33,746 bases of DNA from the NCBI GenBank assembly GCA_903924445.1, contig CAIYBQ010000270.1:1-33746 (forward strand), given 5' to 3'. Shown in pieces: positions 7,494 to 15,882 of the stretch. A program made the translations under genes and the position numbers. How positions within the stretch are numbered: position 1 is the first letter of the stretch; each line of letters begins with the position of its first letter. Under the pieces are notes generated by a model, which saw nothing but the letters and a program-made list of their open reading frames with translations, did not search any database and was not told the DNA's origin. This DNA is from an uncultured Armatimonadota bacterium (GTDB taxonomy: Bacteria > Armatimonadota > Armatimonadia > Armatimonadales > Armatimonadaceae).

Positions 7494-8983
7494 GAGAAGA
7501 CAACGGTCAGTTTCATCCACTGTATGAGGAATGGGTTCGACTTGAAACACGTCGACAGTTCTTCGCGCGTGGCAAAAATGTACTCGGTCTCGCGGCACTT
7601 GCTGAGCTGGGAGTTGCATCTGCAGCCACAGCCGTCGCTCCGCCAAAGTATAAAGGTGTTGCAGGCGCGCTTCCCAAGCTTCACTTTGCTCCAAAGGCAA
7701 AGCGCGTCATCTATCTCCACATGGTCGGTGGTCCCCCACAGGTAGACCTATTTGACTACAAACCAAAAATGAACGATTGGTTTGACAAGGATCTACCGGA
7801 GAGCGTCCGTAACGGCCAACGTCTTACGACGATGACCAGTGGTCAAAGTCGTTTTCCGATTGCCCCATCCAAGTTTGCATTCAAGCAACATGGCAAAAGC
7901 GGGATGTGGGTATCGGAGCTTCTTCCAAACCTTGCGAAGTGCGTAGATGACATGTGTTTCATTCGCTCGATGAATACCGAAGCAATCAACCATGAGCCTG
8001 CGATTACGTATATGCAGACGGGAAATCAGCTGACTGGACGACCATGTCTTGGGTCATGGGCAAGCTACGGACTTGGTTCCATGAACCAAGACCTACCATC
8101 GTTTGTTGTTCTGGTGGCACAGCCAACCGATACATCGCAGAATCAAGCTATTTCTGCACGGCTATGGCAATCTGGCTACTTGCCAGGTGAGCATGCAGGT
8201 GTGTCTTTCCGCTCAAGCGGTGACCCTATTCTGTACATCAATAATCCGCCCGGTGTTGATTCGAAAGTTCGCCGGACAACCCTGGATGGCGTTCGGGCAA
8301 TCAATAATCTGACACATCAGGCTGTCGGGGATGACGAAACCCACACCCGTATCCAACAGTACGAGCTCGCATTCAGAATGCAGTCAAGTGTGCCTGAGCT
8401 GACCGATCTCTCGAAGGAGCCAGCATCGACATTTGAGCTATATGGTGATCAAGCCAAAAAGCCGGGTTCGTTTGCAAATACGGTTCTGATGGCCCGGCGG
8501 ATGATGGAGCGTGGCGTTCGTTTTGTTCAAGTTTATTTGAACAACTGGGACACACACTCTAACGTCGCCGGACGCCTGCCAAGCCAATGCAAAGACATTG
8601 ACCGTGCCTGCTATGGCCTCATCACCGATCTCAAGTCCAAGGGGATGTTTGAGGACACGCTGATTATTTGGGGCGGCGAGTTCGGGCGAACCATCTATTC
8701 TCAAGGTGGCCTAACCCGGGACAACTACGGCCGCGACCATCACCCGCGCTGTTTCACGATGTGGATGGCTGGCGGTGGATCGAAGCCGGGTCAGATTTAC
8801 GGCGAAACGGATGACTTTTCTTATAATATTGTCAAGGATCCGGTTCCAATTCATGACTTTCACGCGACCGTGATGAAGCTGCTTGGTATTGACCATGAAA
8901 GATTCGTGTACAAGTACCAGGGTCTGGATCAACGTTTAACCGGTGTTGAGCCAGCGAAGGCGATCAAGGACCTTATGGCCTGA
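7490..8983 (+). CDS. Tat-exported DUF1501 (sulfatase-like fold) protein
   Basis: A 497-residue DUF1501 protein, a family related to the alkaline phosphatase/sulfatase superfamily and commonly encoded next to DUF1549/DUF1553 proteins. The N-terminus carries a twin-arginine motif (TRRQFF, R21-R22) followed by a hydrophobic stretch to about residue 50, pointing to folded export by Tat. Family landmarks are YLHMVGGPPQVDLFDYKP, the MNTEAINHEPA segment, FVQVYLNNWDTHSN, IIWGGEFGRT and GRDHHPRCFTMWMAGGG. Translation starts at ATG 7490 inside the stop codon of the preceding gene, so the two are coupled. The substrate is unknown. The next gene follows after 17 bases. Confidence 0.93.
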   Translation: MREDNGQFHPLYEEWVRLETRRQFFARGKNVLGLAALAELGVASAATAVAPPKYKGVAGALPKLHFAPKAKRVIYLHMVGGPPQVDLFDYKPKMNDWFDKDLPESVRNGQRLTTMTSGQSRFPIAPSKFAFKQHGKSGMWVSELLPNLAKCVDDMCFIRSMNTEAINHEPAITYMQTGNQLTGRPCLGSWASYGLGSMNQDLPSFVVLVAQPTDTSQNQAISARLWQSGYLPGEHAGVSFRSSGDPILYINNPPGVDSKVRRTTLDGVRAINNLTHQAVGDDETHTRIQQYELAFRMQSSVPELTDLSKEPASTFELYGDQAKKPGSFANTVLMARRMMERGVRFVQVYLNNWDTHSNVAGRLPSQCKDIDRACYGLITDLKSKGMFEDTLIIWGGEFGRTIYSQGGLTRDNYGRDHHPRCFTMWMAGGGSKPGQIYGETDDFSYNIVKDPVPIHDFHATVMKLLGIDHERFVYKYQGLDQRLTGVEPAKAIKDLMA

Positions 8984-9000
8984 TCGAGAAGGAGTTTAGA

Positions 9001-9693
9001 ATGATTGAAATTATTGCTGTTTGTGCTGCCATGGCGGCAGTTTCCATCAACAATGTCAATGCTCAGACACAAGTCCCGCTTGTAGCTGTCGCACCAGTAA
9101 GCACTGCTCCAGCTGGAGCCAAGGTCCTCTTTGGTGGCCGACAGGCAGATGTCGCAGCGAACTGGTACAAGCGTCGTACAACAAATGCACCAGGCTGGAC
9201 CGTCGGCAATGAGTCACAGCTCGTTCCATCGGATAAGTCCGATATCACAACCCGTGATGAGTTTGGTGACTGCTACCTCCACGTAGAGTTCAAGACCCCT
9301 ACGACCGGACATGGCAACGCTGGTGTCGCACTCCAAGGTCGTTACGAAGTTCAAATCCATAACATGGAAGGCGAAAAGCTGAACGACACAAACCTCGGTG
9401 CTTTTTATTCCCAAAAGCCAGCTCGCGTCAATGCAGCCAAGAAGGCCGGCGAATGGCAGACATATGACATCGTCTTCCGTGCTCCACGGTTCGATGCTGC
9501 TGGAAAAGAAATCGAAAAGCCTCGTGCTACGGTTATCCTTAATGGCATCGTTGTACACAACAACGAGTCCTTCAACGACATGACCGGTATTCAGTACGAG
9601 CTCTTCAAGGGACCTGGAGCCAAGGGCCCAATCGTCCTGCAGGGTGACCATGATGCGGTTCAGTACCGCAACGTCTGGGTCATCGGTCTGTAA
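9001..9693 (+). CDS. secreted DUF1080 protein (3-keto-disaccharide hydrolase family)
   Basis: A 230-residue protein with a short signal peptide (cleavage probably after NAQ near residue 22) and a single DUF1080 domain, a concanavalin-like sandwich. Members of this family have been characterised as hydrolases of 3-keto-glycosides, while many others are unassigned. Visible motifs are KVLFGG, GNAGVALQGRYEVQI (106-120), EWQTYDIVFRAPRF (151-164), PRATVILNGIVVHN and GPIVLQGDHDAVQYRNVW (209-226). The ATG at 9001 has GGAG six bases upstream. It is the last gene of the operon, and two hairpins follow at once. Its company with a haem-like oxidative protein would suit a periplasmic sugar-oxidation route, which is inference. 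Confidence 0.9.
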   Translation: MIEIIAVCAAMAAVSINNVNAQTQVPLVAVAPVSTAPAGAKVLFGGRQADVAANWYKRRTTNAPGWTVGNESQLVPSDKSDITTRDEFGDCYLHVEFKTPTTGHGNAGVALQGRYEVQIHNMEGEKLNDTNLGAFYSQKPARVNAAKKAGEWQTYDIVFRAPRFDAAGKEIEKPRATVILNGIVVHNNESFNDMTGIQYELFKGPGAKGPIVLQGDHDAVQYRNVWVIGL

Positions 9694-9712
9694 TCAAGCA
9701 TTCGCCTTGATT
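9692..9712 (+). repeat. first of two tandem hairpins after the DUF1080 gene
   Basis: AATCAAG (9692-9698) and CTTGATT (9706-9712) form a 7-bp stem with a 7-base loop. It begins inside the DUF1080 stop codon and is followed by the stronger terminator hairpin. It has no T-tract of its own. Confidence 0.5.
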
Positions 9713-9720
9713 TGATAGTG

Positions 9721-9753
9721 GAAGCCTTCGTATCCCGAAGGCTTCACCTTTTT
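9721..9753 (+). terminator. intrinsic terminator of the secreted-protein operon
   Basis: A 10-bp perfect stem (GAAGCCTTCG at 9721-9730 with CGAAGGCTTC at 9736-9745) has a 5-base loop and is followed by ACC and a T5 run ending at 9753. It is notable because the next start codon begins at 9755, within two bases of the T-run. Confidence 0.85.
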
Positions 9754-9754
9754 A

Positions 9755-11185
9755 ATGGCTATGAAACTAAACCGCGTTGCTTGTCAATTTGTTGACACTA
9801 CTGATCGCAGACCAATCCCTCTTGTCATCTGTACGGCTACGGACAATACAACGGTTGTCAGCGACAACGCTGGATACATCTCCATCCCAGTCAACTTGCC
9901 AAAAGGCACAGCTTTTTATCTGCAGGTTCAGAGCCCAGGCTACGACATCCCGCCTGATGGATTTGGCTATCGTGGAATTCGCCTTGTGGTTGGAAATCCT
10001 ATCGAGCGAATCAAGGTACGCCGGATAAACATCGCTCAGCGAAGCGGGCGTACCACCGGTATCGCTAAGTACATTCACGCCCAAACCCTGGGTGTAATCG
10101 GTCAGGTAATTGAAACTCCCTTGACAGGAATGGACTCGGTGCAAACGGCCGAGCTACACGGGACATGCTTTGTCTACTTTGGTGATACGAACTGGTCTGG
10201 GTATCCACTAGGGAATTTCAAAACGACAGCGGGTGTTGCCAAAACACAATCCAAACTTCCCAACTGTCCCTACAGCATCGATTACAACACCGACATCAAA
10301 GGCTTTCCGAAGTCCAGCATTCTCGAAAATGAAGATGAACCTGGAGTCGTTTGGGTTAGCGGTGTGATTCGGGTTGGTGATGAGATTGTTGGGTATGTCA
10401 ATCGTCGTAAGTCATTGCAACAACAGCTAGCGCATGGCTTTGTGCGTTGGAATCCAACCAAGAAGTTATTTTCAGACTTTCAAAAGTTACCAGAGACATC
10501 GTGGAGGCACTTGGACGGTCATCCGATTTTGTATCAAGACGAAGGCGTTGATTATGTGATGTTTGGACATGCTATTCCAAATTTCCGTGTCAAAGCAGAC
10601 GTCCGTGCCATTCGGTCTGGACTTACTTTCGAGACATACTCGTGTTTGTTACCCAATGGGGATGTTGACTATGACGACAAACGTGCACCTATCTGGCGAT
10701 GGCGGTCTGACGCGAGTCCCATCGATTCAGAACGCGAAGCATCCCTGATCAAGCGCGGAAAGCTTGCGCGTGAGCAATGCAAGTTTTTGCTAACAGAACA
10801 CGCTACAAAGCGAATGGTTATTCCCCACCGTGGATCGGTGCGTTGGAATGCCTTTGTTCAGCGTTGGGTTCTCGTGTTCACAGCCATTAATGAACCTGAT
10901 TCCATGCTTGGTGAGCTTTACATCGCAGCCGCTACGATGCCTTCTGGTCCATGGACTCCTTGCATTAGAATCGCAACTCATCCACGGTACTCCTTTTACA
11001 ACCCCGTTCATCACAGCTGGCTTGACAAGCAACGGGGAAAGGTCATGACGATTGAGGGTACCTACACGATGTCGTTTTCCGGTAATTCCGTACCAACCCC
11101 ACACTATGAGTACAACCAGCTTACGTATGAGATTGACTTAAGCGATAAACGCCTGGCATTTCTGGCATCAAACATCGACAAGTAA
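9755..11185 (+). CDS. predicted beta-propeller protein with N-terminal Ig/carboxypeptidase-regulatory-like domain
   Basis: A 476-residue protein I place only loosely. Residues ~1-90 look like a small beta domain of the carboxypeptidase-regulatory type (VVSDNAGYISIPV, FYLQVQSPGYDIPPDG). The rest has the repeating blade-like pattern of DUF4185-like or glycosidase-type propellers: LHGTCFVYFGDTNW, PGVVWVSGVIRVGDEIVGYVNRR, HGFVRWNP, HPILYQDEGVDYVMFGH, PHRGSVRWNAFVQRWVLVFT, MPSGPWTPC and YNQLTYEIDL. No signal peptide is visible, unlike its upstream neighbours. No Shine-Dalgarno site is clear, and the start lies two bases past a terminator T-run. A second ATG at 9761 is the alternative start. Whether it is expressed by read-through or from an unseen promoter is open. 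It ends 11 bases from a convergent transporter gene. Confidence 0.75.
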   Translation: MAMKLNRVACQFVDTTDRRPIPLVICTATDNTTVVSDNAGYISIPVNLPKGTAFYLQVQSPGYDIPPDGFGYRGIRLVVGNPIERIKVRRINIAQRSGRTTGIAKYIHAQTLGVIGQVIETPLTGMDSVQTAELHGTCFVYFGDTNWSGYPLGNFKTTAGVAKTQSKLPNCPYSIDYNTDIKGFPKSSILENEDEPGVVWVSGVIRVGDEIVGYVNRRKSLQQQLAHGFVRWNPTKKLFSDFQKLPETSWRHLDGHPILYQDEGVDYVMFGHAIPNFRVKADVRAIRSGLTFETYSCLLPNGDVDYDDKRAPIWRWRSDASPIDSEREASLIKRGKLAREQCKFLLTEHATKRMVIPHRGSVRWNAFVQRWVLVFTAINEPDSMLGELYIAAATMPSGPWTPCIRIATHPRYSFYNPVHHSWLDKQRGKVMTIEGTYTMSFSGNSVPTPHYEYNQLTYEIDLSDKRLAFLASNIDK

Positions 11186-11196
11186 CATTAGGGAAT

Positions 11197-12480
11197 TTAT
11201 GATGGTGAATTGGATTTCCCAACTTCGCCAAAGGTATTTTCGGGGTCACGTTCGCGTAGCCATGGCGGGATGATAACGGTCATTGCACCGATAACACACA
11301 TCCAGCCACTGAGAAGAACGATTTGATCAGGTGTAATTAAGCGCATCAAGGCTCCACCAGCAGCAGCGCCTAGTGGCATGAGTGGACTCAAGATTCCTGA
11401 TTGCAATCCGATGACTTTTCCGAGGTGCTCGGCAGGCGTACGGCGCTGAACGTAGGTTGCCTGAAGTGCGAAATAAGGCCCCCAGACGATGCCTGCCACA
11501 AACCAAATCATCCATGCGACTTTGAAATCATGTTGATACGAGAAAAGGATCTGAAGCGCCCCCCATCCCAGCATAATGGATGTCAGGATCAGACCAGTCC
11601 TCCGTAGAGATGCTAGTCTTGGGGTTAGAAGCCCACCCAGCAAGGCACCGATGCTGACGGCCATAAAGAGGTAGCTAAGTTCGGTTATTCCTCCAGATAG
11701 CTGCTTTGGCACATAAAGGGGCAGTGCAGCTTCGGTTGGACCATAGGAAAACCAAAAGAGCCCAGAGAGTACAGTTACAGCGAGCACAGCTGGATGCATC
11801 CGGTACTTATTCTCGGAAACGTCGTTTGTAGCTTGTTCCGGCTGTGATTCCTCTGTCGATGGTGGGAGGCAAAAGCGCACGGGCATTGTGCTTAGTATCA
11901 ACGCAAGGAATAAAAAGCTGACGGTGTCAAACCACAGCGCATTAATGGCCCCCATGCGCCCAATCGTGAGTGCTGAGACCAGTGGTCCAAGGATTCCAGC
12001 GATTTGTTCCGTGACGGCAAAGCCAGTATTGATATACGGTAGGCGTCTCTGGAGCGTCGCCCGAGGGATAATCAAGCCGGCGCCCACCCTTGTCGCCGGG
12101 GCCAAGGCGCCGCATAGTGCTCCCACCCCATAAAGGGCCCATATTGGAATATCCCCGTAGTGGTGCCAGATCGGTAAAACCGCCATCAATATGCCTCGAA
12201 AGACATTGTCGATGACAAAAAGTGGCTTGATATTCACCCGGTCCATCAAGCGTCCTAGTAACGGGGAAGTAATCGCAGATGGCAACGCCCAAATGAGGAG
12301 CATTCCTCCCACAGCTGCACCATCGTTTGTTTTTTGCGCAACAAACCACGTAAGGGCTGTCCACGTTACAAAATCACCAATGGTTGAGATAGTCATCCCG
12401 AGCCAGAGGAGGCGCAGGGTTCGATCCCGAAGTAACACACGGGGCCATTGAATCTCTTGCCTGATCTTGCGTACTGGCAT
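11197..12480 (-). CDS. MFS transporter, probable efflux permease
   Basis: A 427-residue major facilitator superfamily protein of the MFS_3/EntS-like class, usually proton-driven exporters of drugs, siderophores or small metabolites. About twelve hydrophobic segments can be traced (for example TISTIGDFVTWTALTWFVA near residue 30-50, and LSGLFWFSY in the second half). The loop between helices 2 and 3 reads GRLMDRVNIK, matching the MFS signature GxxxDRxxRR. The second half contains GALLGGLLTPRLASLRRTG. A charged central loop (~210-230) separates the two six-helix halves. The ATG at 12480 follows the recO stop by three bases, so the two are co-transcribed. The substrate cannot be told from the sequence. 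Confidence 0.88.
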   Translation of the reverse strand: MPVRKIRQEIQWPRVLLRDRTLRLLWLGMTISTIGDFVTWTALTWFVAQKTNDGAAVGGMLLIWALPSAITSPLLGRLMDRVNIKPLFVIDNVFRGILMAVLPIWHHYGDIPIWALYGVGALCGALAPATRVGAGLIIPRATLQRRLPYINTGFAVTEQIAGILGPLVSALTIGRMGAINALWFDTVSFLFLALILSTMPVRFCLPPSTEESQPEQATNDVSENKYRMHPAVLAVTVLSGLFWFSYGPTEAALPLYVPKQLSGGITELSYLFMAVSIGALLGGLLTPRLASLRRTGLILTSIMLGWGALQILFSYQHDFKVAWMIWFVAGIVWGPYFALQATYVQRRTPAEHLGKVIGLQSGILSPLMPLGAAAGGALMRLITPDQIVLLSGWMCVIGAMTVIIPPWLRERDPENTFGEVGKSNSPS

Positions 12481-12483
12481 AGC

Positions 12484-13260
12484 TTAAATTTTTCCAATCG
12501 CATCAAAGCGCATCGCATCCAGAAAGACCATCGTCTTCAAGTCACGGTCAGTCATTGCTTTCATATGGCTTCGCACTAGCTGCCAAAGTAGGGGTTGTAT
12601 TGTTTCATTCACGGTGAACGATGACCAATCACCGGGAGTGCTTAGATCACCGATTTGATGCAAAGTTGCCTGCAATGGGCGTGTAAATGCCAAGGTCTCC
12701 CCACGGTAGCCATCAGCGCAGCGATGACAAATCACGCCACCCCTATGCGCAGCATAAAACGGGATACCAGATGTGTCACGTAACGCGGTATCGCAAATGC
12801 AGCATTCCCGGATACGTGGCATGTAGCCCGTAAGGTGGAGAACATGCCATTGTGCCGCGAGGACCAACGATGCTGGATCACTGGATGCGGTCAGCAGATA
12901 GAGCGTTCTCACAAGAAGTTCGTAGAGGTCTGGAGCGGGATCCTCATCCTCGGTAAGTCGTTCAACGAGCTCGAGAAGGAACATTGCAAAGCTAATCAGA
13001 GCGATATCCGTCTTGATTACAGGAAACGTTTCCACGGTTTCTGCTTGAGCCAGTATATGAAAGGTAGTCCCTTTGTGTAGTTGGGCATCGAGGATGACCA
13101 TGGGTTCGCTTACACCCGCCAGTTTACTACTGGACTGACGGGCACCGCGCGCTGAGACCCGGAGCTTTCCGTGTGCGTGGGTAAAGAGAATACAAAGCTT
13201 GTCCTTCTCTCCTAACGGGAAGCGCTTGAGGATCACGCCACGCGTAGAAAAACTTGCCAT
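12484..13260 (-). CDS. recO: DNA repair protein RecO
   Basis: The RecO subunit of the RecFOR pathway, which anneals complementary DNA and helps load RecA onto SSB-coated single strands. At 258 residues it has the normal length. The N-terminal OB fold starts STRGVILKRFPLGEKDKLCILFT and continues through LRVSARGARQSSSKLAG. A helical central part (AQAETVETFP, FAMFLLELVERL) leads to a zinc site with C153-x-x-C156 and C178-x-x-C181. The family N-terminus confirms the ATG at 13260, yet this codon lies only six bases beyond the T-run of the preceding gene's terminator and has no Shine-Dalgarno site. Its expression must therefore come from terminator read-through or from a promoter within the hairpin region. 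Confidence 0.95.
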   Translation of the reverse strand: MASFSTRGVILKRFPLGEKDKLCILFTHAHGKLRVSARGARQSSSKLAGVSEPMVILDAQLHKGTTFHILAQAETVETFPVIKTDIALISFAMFLLELVERLTEDEDPAPDLYELLVRTLYLLTASSDPASLVLAAQWHVLHLTGYMPRIRECCICDTALRDTSGIPFYAAHRGGVICHRCADGYRGETLAFTRPLQATLHQIGDLSTPGDWSSFTVNETIQPLLWQLVRSHMKAMTDRDLKTMVFLDAMRFDAIGKI

Positions 13261-13266
13261 TACACC

Positions 13267-13289
13267 AAAAAGCCGGGGTTTCCCCCGGC
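13267..13289 (-). terminator. intrinsic terminator of the metalloprotease gene
   Basis: On the minus strand GCCGGGG (13289-13283) pairs with CCCCGGC (13278-13272) around a GAAA tetraloop (a GNRA loop), followed by TTTTT (13271-13267). It lies 27 bases after the metalloprotease stop and ends six bases before the recO start codon. Confidence 0.9.
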
Positions 13290-13315
13290 CTCTGTCCTGT
13301 AACCATCAACCCACA

Positions 13316-15811
13316 TTAGCGAGGAAATGGAATTGCTCCTGCTGGTGCAGCCGGACCACCCGCTGCAACCTTAGGATCAAGCTGATCATCGATTGCCTTC
13401 AGGAGGTCATGCAAGTGTGCACGTGTTGCGCGGTCTACCGCACGACCCGCTGCGTTCTTAACCTGCCCACGGAGCGTTACCAACGTTTGGCGTGCAAGAG
13501 ACTTGCCATCGCCGGAACCGGTGAGCTTGCCACCGAATGTGGACACAAAGGTCCGCTGAAGGTTTCTACGATACAGATCAACCACTGGCTTAGCCGAAAC
13601 CACTTCACTAAAGATGCCCGTTCGAAGGTCATCAAAGAGATTGGCCACCGTGTAGGCGCTCTTTGGAGTAAGCGCTTCTTGCTCAGACATCCGCTTTAGA
13701 CGGCTATCCTGAAGCAAGCCAGACAGAATACCGGTTTGACTTGCAAGGACTGCATCGGCAATACCAGATGGGTTGAACTTGCGTGTGATATCCGGGCGAA
13801 CCATGATGGCTGGCGTATGGAACAGCTGTTCATTGTAGAGGCGAACAGCAGCACGTTGCTTGCCAGCAGGCACGGGAGTGTAGTTGACTTGCGTCCCCTG
13901 TCCAGCATGTTGGTTGTTTTCAATCATCCCACCAACGACTGCCAGGACGTGACGCAGCTCCATGCCACGCTGACCCATGACTGTGTTGTAGGCATCTGCC
14001 AACATTTCATAGTCTTCACCAGGCTTTGCGGCGGCCTTTACCAGGAAGCCCATGACACGATCGATGTTCTTTAGGCCCAAACGGGTTGCTTCGACGGTGT
14101 CATCGCCAAGATCTTCACTTTGACGCGTTGGATCCTCTGGCGACTGGTTACCGAAGCGAAGCATCGGATTCTGTGTCTGGCGGTTGGCAATAGCCTTGAG
14201 CGCAGGAACTTCTTCCGCCGGTGTTTTCGCACCAGGAATAGCACCGTAGCCATACTCGATTGCAAAGTAGTCATAAGGACCAAGCTTTGGAATCAATCGA
14301 GCTCCATCACCAGGCTGTGCTACGTAGTTGAAGCGTCCGTAGTCCATGATGGAAGACTCGTCTCCCCACTTCTCAGTCCACTCTTTGGAGCGGAGCTGCT
14401 TGATGGAGTATGTCGAGGATGCTCTCATGTTGTGTGGAAGTCCGAGCGTATGCCCAACTTCGTGGGTCACAACATATGCCAGAAGGTCTCCCTGGAGGCT
14501 CTCGGGAAGAGGAAGCTTCTGTGCGCGTGGGTCATTTGGGGAAACTTGGGCAAAGTACCAGTTGTTGCTAAGTTTCAGAACCGAATGGAAGATTTTTGGT
14601 GAACCATTCAGGATTTCGCCGGTACGCGGATCGGAAATGTGTGGGCCATAGGCATTTTCAATGCCACTAGGCAGCCAGCGGATGACCGTGTAGCGTACAT
14701 CGTCTTGGTCGAATTCAGGATCTTCAGCCTTGGTTGGGATGTCGCGGCACACAATGGCATTTTTATAGCCAATCTTCTCGAAGGCAGCGTTCCACTCTTC
14801 GACACCACGCTTTACGTAAGGCTTCCACTTTGCTGGAATCTCGGAGCCAAGGTAGTACGTGATCGGAGTGACAGGCTCGGAGAGAGCCGCGCGTGGGTCC
14901 TTCTTCTCTAACCGCCATCGGTCGAGGATGGTAATCGTCTTGACAGGAGCTTCCGATGTACCAAATTCGTAGTGGCTGGTAGAGAACCAACCAACACGTG
15001 AATCTGCCATACGGGCCATCATCGGCTTTTCCGGCAGTGCTACGATTGAATGGTGCAGACCAACGGTAATTGCATCGGTGCTCGCATCACGTGATGGACC
15101 ATCACCGCCGCGACGACCGAGTGGACTTCCTCCACCACCAGCAACAAAAGTTGCCGTGAGTTTAACTTCGATGTTCTTCGGATAGGACTTTACCGAGTCG
15201 ATAAACGTTCGGCTTGGGTCCATCCGGGATGCACCGATCGAGCCCTTAGCCGAAAACTCAGCCATGTCACCGGTGTAAACATTTGTGACATCGATGACAA
15301 CAGAGTCCTTGTTACCCGTCGTTTTGATGTCAAATGTAGCGATAATCGGCTCGACTTTAGCCATCAGCAAGGAGCGCGTCATGTCGCCCGCAGGATCATC
15401 TGCGCGGACAGTATGCGTTACCGAGCGCAGGAGGATTTTGTCTCCACGACGCTCGAAGCGGACAACTCTGTCCTGAACTTCGGTCTGTCCAAAGCCATAA
15501 AACGTTGGGGACTTATCGAGTGTGGTGACCCACAACACTTCGCTACCCAGCTTATCGGCAGGAATTTCCCAGTAGTACTTTTCATCGATCTGATGCGTCA
15601 TGAACAAGCCATCATCAGATTTGGCATCCTTGGTGATGACTTCTGCATAAGGCTTCATCTTCGCAGGAGCACCCGCAGGACCGCCCGGACCACCAGGTCC
15701 CTGCATTCCGCCACGCGGTCCGCCAGGCCCAGGACCACCAGGTCCCTGCGCCAGCGCACCGGCCAACATGGCCACACTCAAAACAGCACTAAGTATCAGC
15801 TTTCCCTGCAC
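13316..15811 (-). CDS. secreted zinc metalloprotease (DUF5117/DUF5118/DUF4953 type)
   Basis: An 831-residue exported metalloprotease-like protein. A signal peptide (~1-21, ending ALAQ) is followed by a glycine/proline-rich linker (22-50) with repeated GPGGP units. A DUF5118-like segment (~51-100) and DUF5117 (~100-300) lead to the catalytic part with the extended zinc motif THEVGHTLGLPHN (H450, E451, H454, G457, H460), as in metzincin-like enzymes. SIMDYGRFNY follows at the position where metzincins carry the Met-turn. The start is a GTG at 15811 with GAGG about nine bases upstream, chosen because the signal peptide begins there. The gene is single, with a terminator after it. The target is unknown; extracellular protein or peptide turnover is the likely role. 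Confidence 0.92.
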   Translation of the reverse strand: MQGKLILSAVLSVAMLAGALAQGPGGPGPGGPRGGMQGPGGPGGPAGAPAKMKPYAEVITKDAKSDDGLFMTHQIDEKYYWEIPADKLGSEVLWVTTLDKSPTFYGFGQTEVQDRVVRFERRGDKILLRSVTHTVRADDPAGDMTRSLLMAKVEPIIATFDIKTTGNKDSVVIDVTNVYTGDMAEFSAKGSIGASRMDPSRTFIDSVKSYPKNIEVKLTATFVAGGGGSPLGRRGGDGPSRDASTDAITVGLHHSIVALPEKPMMARMADSRVGWFSTSHYEFGTSEAPVKTITILDRWRLEKKDPRAALSEPVTPITYYLGSEIPAKWKPYVKRGVEEWNAAFEKIGYKNAIVCRDIPTKAEDPEFDQDDVRYTVIRWLPSGIENAYGPHISDPRTGEILNGSPKIFHSVLKLSNNWYFAQVSPNDPRAQKLPLPESLQGDLLAYVVTHEVGHTLGLPHNMRASSTYSIKQLRSKEWTEKWGDESSIMDYGRFNYVAQPGDGARLIPKLGPYDYFAIEYGYGAIPGAKTPAEEVPALKAIANRQTQNPMLRFGNQSPEDPTRQSEDLGDDTVEATRLGLKNIDRVMGFLVKAAAKPGEDYEMLADAYNTVMGQRGMELRHVLAVVGGMIENNQHAGQGTQVNYTPVPAGKQRAAVRLYNEQLFHTPAIMVRPDITRKFNPSGIADAVLASQTGILSGLLQDSRLKRMSEQEALTPKSAYTVANLFDDLRTGIFSEVVSAKPVVDLYRRNLQRTFVSTFGGKLTGSGDGKSLARQTLVTLRGQVKNAAGRAVDRATRAHLHDLLKAIDDQLDPKVAAGGPAAPAGAIPFPR

Positions 15812-15882
15812 GATGAAACCTCGTTTCGTTTACAACAACCGATTCCGGATCGATTTTCTAGGATACCGTACGCGGTAAGAAC

